Positions 1-5,606 of a stretch of DNA of 7,557 nt are shown here, piece by piece. The stretch comes from Actinomycetota bacterium (lineage in GTDB: Bacteria > Actinomycetota > UBA4738 > HRBIN12): the NCBI GenBank assembly GCA_005883885.1, contig VAYF01000151.1:1-7557 (forward strand). Reading direction: 5' to 3'. Each line of letters begins with the position of its first letter. Within the stretch, counting starts at the first letter, position 1. Below the pieces are notes generated by a model. It was not told where the DNA came from and did not search any database. It saw only the letters and a program-made list of their open reading frames with translations. The position numbers were made by a program, and so were the translations under genes.

Positions 1-1
1 T

Positions 2-253
2 ATGACACGTGACTTGGATGACGCGTTGAGAGAGACGCCGAACGCCACACTCTATATATTGCGCGACGACCTCCGCCGCGTCCTGATCCGCGACCAGGCC
101 GACCGCGACGCGATCGCTTCACGCCTGATGCGCTACCGCGACCAGAACGGGCAGGACTGGGCGGACATCATCGACTTCTTGACGATGTACCCGGAGGCGC
201 CGCGGCGAGCAGTGCGGGCGCTCGGTGAGTTGACGGCTGAGACCGACCCCTAG
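2..253 (+). CDS. Small hypothetical protein, 83 aa (paralogue 1 of a local pair)
   Basis: I do not recognise this family. The protein is charged, probably helical and soluble, with no signal peptide or membrane segment. A basic/acidic stretch at residues 22-40 is followed by ADRDAIASRLMRYRD (about 35-49) and a conserved-looking core WADIIDFLTMYPE. The best sign that it is real is the remnant at 1046-1210, which shares about two thirds of its residues over 50 positions: ADRDAIAS, LMRYRD, DWADIID, LTM and PE are all kept. Differences are mostly conservative, as expected of two protein-coding copies. Only one base lies upstream of the ATG, so neither ribosome binding site nor true start can be checked and the gene could begin earlier. 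Function unknown; it lies in an accessory stretch near a toxin-antitoxin-like module, which is not enough to assign a role. Confidence 0.7.
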   Translation: MTRDLDDALRETPNATLYILRDDLRRVLIRDQADRDAIASRLMRYRDQNGQDWADIIDFLTMYPEAPRRAVRALGELTAETDP

Positions 254-290
254 ACCGTCCCGGACACCGAAGCGCGGTGGTCTGTCTTGT
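252..290 (+). terminator. Possible weak terminator after the 83-aa gene
   Basis: A hairpin CACCG (265-269), loop AAGCG, CGGTG (275-279) sits inside an outer pairing AGACC (252-256) with GGTCT (279-283; one base shared, so the two stems cannot both be complete). It is followed by a moderately T-rich stretch to about 300. The stem is short and the T run is interrupted, so this is only a candidate. Confidence 0.25.
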
Positions 291-311
291 CACTCTTTCT
301 GTCGCCACGGA

Positions 312-750
312 AGCACAGGTCAAAGGGCATATGTGCTGGTCGAGCGCGTTTGACCCGTTCGAGGGTTCGACGTTAGGTTCGAAGTCGGTCCCAGGCGGCC
401 GAACAGATCGAAGCAGGGAACCGAGCCGGGCTAGAGCCGTAAGGCGACTCGGAGTACCTGTGGGTATGGGTGGGAAAGCCAACTGCCTGTGCCTGCGGGG
501 AATCTGGGAGACCCCAAAGCCGAGGTACCGCGAGGAAACCAAGCCGGTCGTGAAGTTGCCTGGGACCACTTTTCGTGCCAAAGATCCCGCTTGCCACGCC
601 CGGTCGTGGAGGCGAGATACCGCGGCACGGAGACCGCGGGGCCGAGCGCCAAGCGAGGAGACTCACTTGCGCCGAGAGGCACGAGCGAGTTTCGCGAGGT
701 GTCCTTGGCCCCGCGGTGCGTGTTCGGTCACCTTCGCGGTCTATGCGAAG
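312..750 (+). ncRNA. Candidate structured noncoding RNA or decayed mobile-element RNA (strand assumed)
   Basis: No open frame here looks like a real gene: the long frames overlap one another on both strands and have arginine/proline-rich composition typical of GC-rich shadows. The sequence is instead dense in stems. Examples are AGCACA/TGTGCT (312-317/332-337), GGTCAAA/TTTGACC (318-324/349-355), CCGAG/CTCGG (421-425/448-452) enclosing GCC-GTAA-GGC (436-445, a GNRA-type tetraloop), TACC/GGTA (455-466), CCACG/CGTGG (594-609), an 11-bp stem 633-643/707-717 enclosing further hairpins, and CTTCGC/GCGAAG (732-750). The 3' part is repeated at 819-1028. I cannot match it to tRNA, tmRNA, RNase P RNA or SRP RNA. 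A HEARO/omega-type RNA or a group II intron remnant are open possibilities. The 5' and 3' ends are approximate. Confidence 0.35.
633..717 (+). other. 11-bp stem enclosing a multibranch fold (repeated at 911-995)
   Basis: ACCGCGGGGCC (633-643) pairs perfectly with GGCCCCGCGGT (707-717). Inside the 63-base loop are two more hairpins. GCGC-c-AAG (646-653) pairs with CTTGCGC (666-672) with one bulge. GGCAC (679-683) can pair with GTGTCC (699-704) with one bulge, around an inner CGA-GTT-TCG. The result is a closed three-way junction. All bases recur in the second repeat copy 278 bases downstream, so two adjacent copies of the fold could form. Confidence 0.6.
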
Positions 751-767
751 TGGTCGAGTGTCCTTGA

Positions 768-815
768 GCCGATCGCGACGCGATCGCCTCGAAACTGATG
801 CGGTACCGCGACGAG
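768..815 (+). pseudogene. Fragment of paralogue 2 at the end of repeat copy 1
   Basis: Codons 768-815 read ADRDAIASKLMRYRDE, matching residues 35-50 of the 83-aa protein at 2-253 in 14 of 16 positions. An in-frame TGA (765-767) lies immediately before it, and the duplication junction cuts it off after the last codon, the frame running on into noncoding repeat. It is a by-product of the tandem duplication rather than a gene. Confidence 0.8.
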
Positions 816-1045
816 CCCAAGCCGGTCGTGAAGTTGCCTGGGACCACTTTTCGTGCCAAAGATCCCGCTTGCCACGCCCGGTCGTGGAGGCGAGATACCG
901 CGGCACGGAGACCGCGGGGCCGAGCGCCAAGCGAGGAGACTCACTTGCGCCGAGAGGCACGAGCGAGTTTCGCGAGGTGTCCTTGGCCCCGCGGTGCGTG
1001 TTCGGTCACCTTCGCGGTCTATGCGAAGTGGTCGAGTGTCCTTGA

Positions 1046-1210
1046 GCCGATCGCGACGCGATCGCCTCGAAACTGATGCGGTACCGCGACGAGCGAGGCG
1101 ACGACTGGGCCGACATCATCGACACGCTGACGATGCATCCGGAGGAGAGACGCCGCGTGGTGCGACTGCTAGCGGAGGTCGAGGCCCAGTCGGGAGGTCA
1201 TTCGTCGTAG
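1046..1210 (+). pseudogene. 5'-truncated paralogue 2 of the 83-aa gene
   Basis: From 1046 the frame reads ADRDAIASKLMRYRDE and continues with DWADIIDTLTMHPE to a TAG at 1208-1210, aligning with residue 35 to the end of the 83-aa protein at 2-253. An in-frame TGA at 1043-1045 blocks any upstream extension. Similarity to paralogue 1 stops abruptly at the same point, and the preceding bases belong to the stem-rich repeat. The only in-frame ATG (1076) would give a 44-residue product without a visible ribosome binding site. The 5' half was therefore probably lost by insertion or deletion. A short functional peptide from 1076 cannot be excluded. It ends 10 bases before the convergent toxin-like gene. 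Confidence 0.8.
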
Positions 1211-1220
1211 GCGACTCGCC

Positions 1221-1660
1221 TCAGGGCGTCCAGCCTGTGTCCTGATATCGCCGAATCTGATCCAGTACCTCGTCAATCTCAACGATGATGAAGGGGTCCC
1301 GATCGTTCTCGTCGTCCGGGTTCTTGTGGATGTGTGCCTCGGTGCCGAGCTCTTCCTCGTGCCCCGGATGCAAATCCTTCCGCCAGATCATCGGTCCGTC
1401 GATGTGCTGAAAGTGGAAGGAATACTCGGTGGGGAGGAAATCCTCGTCGATGACAAGGTCAAACTCAAGGAACGTCCCATCGTGGAAGAACATCCTGTGC
1501 TGAGGAATCGAGAGACCAATCGTCTCGTTGGTGAAATCGTCGATCAGCAACTGCACTCGGAAGTAGGTCCGTGCTCGAAGTATCCGCCGGTCGCCTGAAG
1601 CGCAGTCTCAACCCAGAGCCAGTACTCCTCAAGGTCGTCGACATGAGGCGGTCGACCCAT
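1221..1660 (-). pseudogene. TumE/DUF6516-like toxin gene broken by a frameshift
   Basis: The intact downstream frame runs from a GTG at 1556 to a TGA at 1221 (111 residues). It resembles the TumE/DUF6516 toxin fold: GTFLEFDLVIDE, an aromatic strand YSFHFQ, then MIWRKDLHPGHEE and EAHIHK, with a terminal EIDEVLDQI helix. The family usually has an N-terminal helix, which this frame lacks. The helix is found in another frame starting at ATG 1660, reading DDLEEYWLWVETALQATG before a stop at 1544-1546. The frames meet at 1556: reading GAGGTG instead of GAGTG joins TSE to VQLLIDDF and gives about 146 residues. ATG 1660 lies 13 bases after the upstream antitoxin-like stop, as in a toxin-antitoxin operon. 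I see no slippery heptamer, so mutation or sequencing error is more likely than programmed shifting. The family call rests on remembered motif shape. Confidence 0.65.
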
Positions 1661-1673
1661 CAAGTGAACGGCG

Positions 1674-1871
1674 TCAGGACTTATGCTCCCGACGTTCGAA
1701 CACACCCAAAGCGGCCGACAAATGCGCCCAGCGCCTGAAATCCGGCGTCTCGTTCAGTCGCCCGTTCCGGAACGCCGCCACGAACTCGCGAGTAGGCATG
1801 TCGTAGTGGATCTCCAGCTCATGGAGATCCTTCTCGATCACCTCGCGTCGAACCCTCGTGACCTCGGCCAT
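1674..1871 (-). CDS. Small antitoxin-like protein, 65 aa
   Basis: ATG at 1871 gives a 65-residue charged, helical protein. A basic/acidic first helix (RVRREVIEKDLHELEIHYDM) leads into PTREFVAAFRNGRLNE and then DFRRWAHLSAALGVFERRE. The pattern 'helix - YxMxxxEFxxxxxxGxLxxxxDFxxWAxL' is what I associate with short, usually unnamed proteins next to DUF6516/TumE toxins, so I infer an antitoxin that binds and neutralises the partner. A TTG at 1889 is in frame but would add only six residues and lies upstream of the likely transcription start. No recognisable DNA-binding helix-turn-helix is evident. The gene ends 13 bases before the toxin-like ATG, as expected for co-expression. Its base composition is lower in GC than the metabolic genes. 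Confidence 0.6.
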   Translation of the reverse strand: MAEVTRVRREVIEKDLHELEIHYDMPTREFVAAFRNGRLNETPDFRRWAHLSAALGVFERREHKS

Positions 1872-1878
1872 GAACGTG

Positions 1879-1906
1879 ATTATCGACAAGTTGACAACCG
1901 AGTAAA
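1879..1906 (-). promoter_or_regulatory. Promoter for the antitoxin-toxin pair, probably leaderless
   Basis: Read on the minus strand, TTTACT (1906-1901) and GATAAT (1884-1879) are separated by 16 bases and fit sigma70-type -35 and -10 elements. The -10 ends 7 bases before ATG 1871, so transcription would begin at or next to the start codon. This explains the lack of a Shine-Dalgarno sequence. The spacer holds a small inverted repeat GTTG-T-CAAC (1898-1890), a possible autoregulatory operator, although nine bases is short enough to be chance. Confidence 0.5.
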
Positions 1907-2042
1907 CAGTTTTCGTCAGGAAGCGAGCGCGTAATCCGAGATGTTTCGCTCACTCAAGAGCTGCAAAACCCCTGCACAGCACACCGTTCGGAGCGGGGTA
2001 AGCGCCCAAGGAAGCAGCTCTCGCGTCCCTCCGTTGGCGCGT

Positions 2043-2546
2043 CTAGCCCCTCGGCCATCCGCCCGGATACTGATCCTGAATCTCCTGCCAGCGGAACGCT
2101 CGGGAGGCCGGCGTCTCGGCCGGGATGTCGCCCATCCCCTGCCATCGGTTGACCGTGGGGGTCCCATCGACGAACGACCACAGGAACGTGTCGAGCGGAC
2201 CGTCGGCGCCCAGCGCACGGATCGCGCCTGCGTTCCGCACCACGGACTCGACCTTCAGGCGGTTCCGCACGATGGACGGATCCTTCAGCAAGCGCTCCAC
2301 GCGGGCGGGCGTGAACCGAGCGATCTTCGCGGCATCGAACGATGCGAACGCCCGCCGGTACCCATCACGCTTGTGCAGGATCGTGGACCAGGACAGACCT
2401 GCTTGCGCGCCTTCGAGGCTGAGCATCTCGAAGAGGCGGGCCTCGTCGTGCACGGGCACACCCCATTCCTCGTCGTGGTACGCGAGGTACTCGGGGTCGT
2501 TCGTGGGAGCCCACGGGCAGCGGTCGGGCACGACAGGCTCAGACAA
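2043..2546 (-). CDS. tag: DNA-3-methyladenine glycosylase I, C-terminus abnormal
   Basis: Cytosolic base-excision repair enzyme that removes 3-methyladenine from alkylated DNA. The family signature is clear: CPW (10-12), YHDEEWGVP (23-31), LFEMLSLEGAQAGLSW (38-53) and FLWSFVDG (121-128). E45 and W53 match the catalytic glutamate and base-stacking tryptophan of the E. coli enzyme, and C10 and H24 the first two zinc ligands. After TPASRA (145-150) the usual LKKRGFxFVG and QAxGxVNDHxxxC segments are missing. A 17-residue tail, FRWQEIQDQYPGGWPRG, ends the protein at 167 instead of about 187 residues, so the second pair of zinc ligands is lost. No other frame downstream encodes the missing piece. 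The TTG start at 2546 overlaps the end of fdhD by 8 bases, suggesting coupled translation; a GTG five codons later is the alternative. Identity is certain, activity doubtful. Confidence 0.92.
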   Translation of the reverse strand: MSEPVVPDRCPWAPTNDPEYLAYHDEEWGVPVHDEARLFEMLSLEGAQAGLSWSTILHKRDGYRRAFASFDAAKIARFTPARVERLLKDPSIVRNRLKVESVVRNAGAIRALGADGPLDTFLWSFVDGTPTVNRWQGMGDIPAETPASRAFRWQEIQDQYPGGWPRG

Positions 2547-3381
2547 CGCGCGCGGCGTGCGTGTAGACGTTGCACCGGCCGTCGCGGACGAACCCGATCA
2601 CCGTGACGCCGAGCCGATCGGCGGCATCGACGGCGAGCGACGAGGGCGCGCCGACCGCGCTCACGACCGGGATCCCCGCCACCGCGGCTTTCTGAACGAT
2701 CTCGAACGAGACCCGCCCGGACACCTGGACGATCCGCTCGGAGAGCGGAACGGCGCCGGCCAGCAGTTGCTCACCGATCACCTTGTCGATCGCGTTGTGG
2801 CGGCCAACGTCCTCACGGACGCTCACGAGTTCGCCATCGGCCGAGAACAGCCCCGCGGCATGCAGGCCGCCCGTCCGCTCGAAGACACGCTGCGACGACC
2901 GCAACCCGTCCGGGAGCTGAACGATCGTCCCCACCGGGGCCGTGAACCCCAGCGGGATCGGGGCGCACCGCACCTCGACGTCCTCGAGGGCCGCCTTCCC
3001 GCACACGCCGCAGGAGGACGTCGCGAAGAAGTTCCGGTGCAAGACGGTCTCGTCGAAGCGCTCCGCGAGCGCGACCGTGATGACGTTGTAACGCTGCTCC
3101 TCCGTGTCGACGTCGTCGCAGTACGCCACCTGCCGGACGTCGCCGGGCCGGATCAGGCCTTCGGTGAACAGGAACCCGGCGGCCAGCTCGAAGTCGCCAC
3201 CGGGGGTCCTCATCGTCACCGCGACGCGCACGGCCTCCTGGCCGGGTCCGTGCGCCCGGATCTCCATCGGCTCCTCGGTGGCGAGCGCGTCCCCTCGTTC
3301 GCTGCGCGTCCCGTCCCGGAGCGCGACCACCCGCACCGGCGTCACGTTCTTCCGCAGCGGTTCGGAGACGGCCATGCTCAA
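2539..3381 (-). CDS. fdhD: Formate dehydrogenase accessory sulfurtransferase FdhD
   Basis: FdhD passes sulfur from a cysteine desulfurase to the molybdenum/tungsten bis-MGD cofactor before it is placed in formate dehydrogenase, without which that enzyme is inactive. The 280-residue protein has the full family layout: EEPMEIR near 36-42, the LAAGFLFTEGLI strand region (66-77), TSSCGVCG (121-128) with the C124-x-x-C127 pair that carries sulfur, REDVGRHNAIDK (189-200), SGRVSFEIVQKA (221-232) and a closing FVRDGRCNVYTH. The start is TTG at 3381 because a GAGGAG (3394-3389) lies 7 bases upstream; the ATG two codons later would be 13 bases away. It is divergent from fhs with 83 bases between them. 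No formate dehydrogenase lies in the window, so its client must be elsewhere. Confidence 0.97.
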   Translation of the reverse strand: MSMAVSEPLRKNVTPVRVVALRDGTRSERGDALATEEPMEIRAHGPGQEAVRVAVTMRTPGGDFELAAGFLFTEGLIRPGDVRQVAYCDDVDTEEQRYNVITVALAERFDETVLHRNFFATSSCGVCGKAALEDVEVRCAPIPLGFTAPVGTIVQLPDGLRSSQRVFERTGGLHAAGLFSADGELVSVREDVGRHNAIDKVIGEQLLAGAVPLSERIVQVSGRVSFEIVQKAAVAGIPVVSAVGAPSSLAVDAADRLGVTVIGFVRDGRCNVYTHAARVV

Positions 3382-3388
3382 AGTATCG

Positions 3389-3394
3389 CTCCTC
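3389..3394 (-). promoter_or_regulatory. Ribosome binding site that selects the TTG start of fdhD
   Basis: GAGGAG on the minus strand, 7 bases before TTG 3381. This is good Shine-Dalgarno spacing for the TTG and too far for the in-frame ATG at 3375. Confidence 0.65.
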
Positions 3395-3444
3395 GTATCG
3401 GATCGTGACCCCGCTGCGCTATCGTCCGTGAACCGCCGACACGC

Positions 3445-3453
3445 AAGGAGGAG
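3445..3453 (+). promoter_or_regulatory. Ribosome binding site of fhs
   Basis: AAGGAGGAG in front of ATG 3465. The best-spaced core, GGAG (3450-3453), leaves 11 bases and AAGGAGG leaves 13, so spacing is on the long side. No convincing -35/-10 pair for either divergent gene was found in the 83-base gap. Confidence 0.65.
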
Positions 3454-3464
3454 CGCTTCCCGCC

Positions 3465-5135
3465 ATGAAGTCAGGGCTCGAGATCGCCCAGGCAGCGACG
3501 ATGGAGCCCATCGCCGACGTGGCCACGGCGGCAGGGATCCTGCCCGAAGAGCTGCGTCCGTACGGGACCTACCGGGCGAAGGTGGCGCTCTCGATCCTGG
3601 ACCGCCTGCGCGAGGCTCCCGACGGGAAGCTCGTGATCACCACCGCGATCACGCCCACCAAAGCCGGGGAGGGCAAGACGACGACCTCCGTCTCGCTCAC
3701 GCAAGGGCTGGGCGTTCTGGGGAAGAAGGTGGCGCTAGCCATACGCGAGCCCTCGATGGGACCGGTGTTCGGCATCAAGGGCGGCGGGACCGGCGGCGGC
3801 TACGCACAGGTCGTCCCGATGGAGGACATCAACCTCCACTTCAACGGGGACTTCCACGCGGTCACCGCGGCACACAACCTCCTGGCCGCGGCGATCGACG
3901 CCTCGATGTTCCACGGCAACCCGCTCGGGATCGATCCCCAGATGATCACCTGGCCACGGACGATGGACGTGAACGACCGCGAGCTCCGTCGAACCGTCGT
4001 CGGCCTCGGCGGCAAGGCGCACGGGATCCCTCGGGAGAACGAGTTCGTGATCACGGCGGCTTCCGAGATCATGGCGATCCTCGCGCTGACGGCGGATCTC
4101 CAAGACCTCCGCGCGCGTCTCGGCCGGGTGGTCGTGGCGTCCACGTACGACGGCGAGCCCGTCATCGCCGAACACCTCCGCGTCGCCGGGGCGATGACGG
4201 TGGTGATGCGCGACGCGATCGAACCCAACCTGGTGCAGACGCTCGAGCATCAGCCGGTCTTCATCCACGCGGGGCCGTTCGGCAACATCGCCCACGCGAA
4301 CAACTCGATCATCGAGGATCGGATCGCCCTCAAGCTCGCGGATTACGTCGTCACCGAGGCCGGGTTCGGGAGCGACCTCGGTTTCCAGAAATTCTGCGAC
4401 ATCGTCTGCCGGCTCGGAGGGTTCGCCCCGACGGCGGGCGTGCTCGTCACGACGGTTCGCGCGACCAAGTCCCACGGAGGCATGCCGTTCGGCGAGCTCG
4501 GCTCGGAAGACCTCGATGCGCTCCGCCGGGGCATCGACAACCTCGAGGCGCACGTCGGCATCATCCGTCGGTACGGGCTGCCGTGCGTCGTGTCGATCAA
4601 CAACTTCCCCACCGACACAGAGGCTGAGCTCGAGCTGATCCATGAGCTCGCGGTCGGCGCCGGCGCCGAGACGGTGGTCGTGAACCGTGGGTTCGCCGAA
4701 GGCGGGAAAGGTGCGGTCGACCTGGCCGAGGCCGTGGTCGCCGCGTGCGAACGCCCCAGCTCTTTCCACCAGCTCACGCCGGACGGAACACCGCTCCGCG
4801 AGCAGATCGACGCGATCGCGACCACGTTGTACGGCGCCGACGGCGTCGACTACCTCCCGCAGGCCGAGACCGATCTGGCACGGATGGAACGCTTGGGCTT
4901 CGGGGCGGTTCCCGTGTGCATGGCAAAGACGCACCTCTCGCTCAGCCACGAGCCCACGTGGCTCAACCGGCCACGCGGCTACCGACTGCCGGTGCGCGGC
5001 GTCGTCCCGGCGGCGGGGGCGGGGTTCGTGGTTGCCCTGTGCGGCGAGATGCAACGGATGCCGGGGCTGGGCCGAACCCCGAACTTCACCGGCGTCGACA
5101 TCGGGGCGGACGGCCGCACGACCGGATTGTTCTGA
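3465..5135 (+). CDS. fhs: Formate-tetrahydrofolate ligase
   Basis: Cytosolic enzyme that joins formate to tetrahydrofolate using ATP, giving 10-formyl-THF for purine and formyl-Met-tRNA synthesis or, with further enzymes, for the methyl branch of acetogenic-type pathways. The 556 residues equal the family's normal length. Visible signatures include the ATP loop TPTKAGEGKTTT (63-74), EPSMGPVFGIKGGGTGGGY soon after, MEDINLHFNGDFHA, GLGGKAHGIPRE, HANNSIIEDRIALKLADYV, TEAGFGSDLGFQKF, NNFPTDTEAELE, YGADGV, VCMAKTHLSLS and the AGAGFVVALCGEM C-terminus. No frameshift or missing motif was seen. It stands alone on the plus strand, divergent from fdhD and ending 3 bases from the convergent VOC gene. 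The minus-strand ftcD and fchA work on the same folate carrier. Confidence 0.98.
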   Translation: MKSGLEIAQAATMEPIADVATAAGILPEELRPYGTYRAKVALSILDRLREAPDGKLVITTAITPTKAGEGKTTTSVSLTQGLGVLGKKVALAIREPSMGPVFGIKGGGTGGGYAQVVPMEDINLHFNGDFHAVTAAHNLLAAAIDASMFHGNPLGIDPQMITWPRTMDVNDRELRRTVVGLGGKAHGIPRENEFVITAASEIMAILALTADLQDLRARLGRVVVASTYDGEPVIAEHLRVAGAMTVVMRDAIEPNLVQTLEHQPVFIHAGPFGNIAHANNSIIEDRIALKLADYVVTEAGFGSDLGFQKFCDIVCRLGGFAPTAGVLVTTVRATKSHGGMPFGELGSEDLDALRRGIDNLEAHVGIIRRYGLPCVVSINNFPTDTEAELELIHELAVGAGAETVVVNRGFAEGGKGAVDLAEAVVAACERPSSFHQLTPDGTPLREQIDAIATTLYGADGVDYLPQAETDLARMERLGFGAVPVCMAKTHLSLSHEPTWLNRPRGYRLPVRGVVPAAGAGFVVALCGEMQRMPGLGRTPNFTGVDIGADGRTTGLF

Positions 5136-5138
5136 CGC

Positions 5139-5552
5139 TCAGGCGACGTCGTCGTCCGGAGGCATCACGCAGAACTCATTGCCCTCCGGGTCGAGCATCA
5201 CGCACCACATGCCTCCGTCTCCCTCGGCCCAGTTGCGGATCGACGCTCCCAACCCTTCGAGTCGCTCCACCTCGGTCTCCAGCTCCTCGCCGGCTTGGAG
5301 GTCGAGGTGCATCCGGTTCTTGACGACCTTGTCCTCGGGCACTTCGACCAGGAAGATCACGGGCAGGTCCGAGTCTTCCGGCGGCTCGACCATCACGGTC
5401 GGATCGTCCTCGGGATCGAAGATCCCCTTCGAGGCGAGCCGCGCGAGTTCCTCCTCGTCGTAGGGGGCGACGCGCCATCCGAGCGCCGCGGCCCAGAACC
5501 GTGCGAGTGGGGCCGCGTCGCGGCAGTCCAACACGACCGCGTCGATCCTCAC
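5139..5552 (-). CDS. VOC-fold protein (glyoxalase-like domain)
   Basis: A 137-residue protein with the two-module vicinal-oxygen-chelate fold. The first module opens MRIDAVVLDCRDAAPLARFW and AALGW, and the second begins RMHLDLQAGEELETEVERLEGLGA. The usual closing motif, MLDPEGNEFCVM (119-130), is present. H82 and E126 sit where VOC proteins bind metal, and the first-module ligand position is less clear. It resembles the Glyoxalase_6-type single-domain group, whose members act in glyoxal metabolism, antibiotic binding or unknown roles; the substrate cannot be read from sequence. The start is GTG at 5552, with only a weak purine-rich site upstream. It follows fchA by 54 bases on the same strand, so it may be last in that operon. 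Its stop is 3 bases from that of convergent fhs. The C-terminal tail PPDDDVA is acidic. Confidence 0.88.
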   Translation of the reverse strand: MRIDAVVLDCRDAAPLARFWAAALGWRVAPYDEEELARLASKGIFDPEDDPTVMVEPPEDSDLPVIFLVEVPEDKVVKNRMHLDLQAGEELETEVERLEGLGASIRNWAEGDGGMWCVMLDPEGNEFCVMPPDDDVA

Positions 5553-5606
5553 GGTCGCAGCCTGCCGCGGCGTGGCCCCGTGCGCAAGCCCCGGCAGACG
5601 GCGGGA

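Larger units (their letters stand above)
524..1094 (+). repeat. Perfect tandem duplication, period 278 bases, two copies
   Basis: Bases 541-816 are identical to 819-1094 over 276 positions. The 10-base word GGTACCGCGA occurs at 524-533, 802-811 and 1080-1089, exactly one period apart. The left occurrence is in the structured noncoding region; the right one is codons for RYRD in the paralogue remnant. At the junction (812-818) the bases first follow the right-hand context (CGAGC) and then the left-hand one (CC), as expected if the duplication arose by slippage or unequal exchange at this shared word. Absence of any difference between copies means the event is very recent, is kept uniform, or is an assembly artefact. 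Each unit holds the stem-rich RNA-like segment plus a 48-base gene fragment. Confidence 0.95.

Noticed and set aside
361..400. tRNA-like T-arm (GGTTCGAAG near 377-385)
   Set aside because: The flanking bases do not form a T stem, and no acceptor or anticodon stem can be placed around it.
421..530. Cobalamin-riboswitch-like words (AGGGAACC, GCCAACTGCC, CTGGGAGACCCC)
   Set aside because: The order and spacing of the conserved boxes do not fit, and no B12-related gene follows.
771..785. GATCGCG-A-CGCGATC inverted repeat as an operator or attachment site
   Set aside because: It is codons of the ADRDAI segment; the intact paralogue has nearly the same codons, so coding constraint explains it.
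373..960. Long minus-strand open frame (195 codons) and overlapping plus-strand frames across 277-1076
   Set aside because: They overlap on both strands, are arginine/serine/proline-rich, match no family I know, and much of their length is a perfect repeat translated in several frames. They look like GC-rich shadow frames.
524..1094. CRISPR array
   Set aside because: There are only two 278-base units with no spacer pattern.
1544..1575. Programmed -1 frameshift in the toxin-like gene
   Set aside because: No X XXY YYZ slippery heptamer or obvious downstream stimulator was found; a lost base explains it more simply.
3104..4627. 507-codon plus-strand frame across fdhD and fhs, and the 439-codon minus-strand frame at 3735-5054
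   Set aside because: Both are shadows of fdhD/fhs, whose own frames show complete family motifs.
5122..5159. Bidirectional terminator at the fhs/VOC junction (CCGGA/TCCGG)
   Set aside because: The stem is short, the loop is long and no T tracts flank it; it lies mostly within coding sequence.
5562..5597. Terminator between fchA and the VOC gene (CTGCCG/CGGCAG)
   Set aside because: The loop is 24 bases and no T run follows on the minus strand, so termination is not supported.
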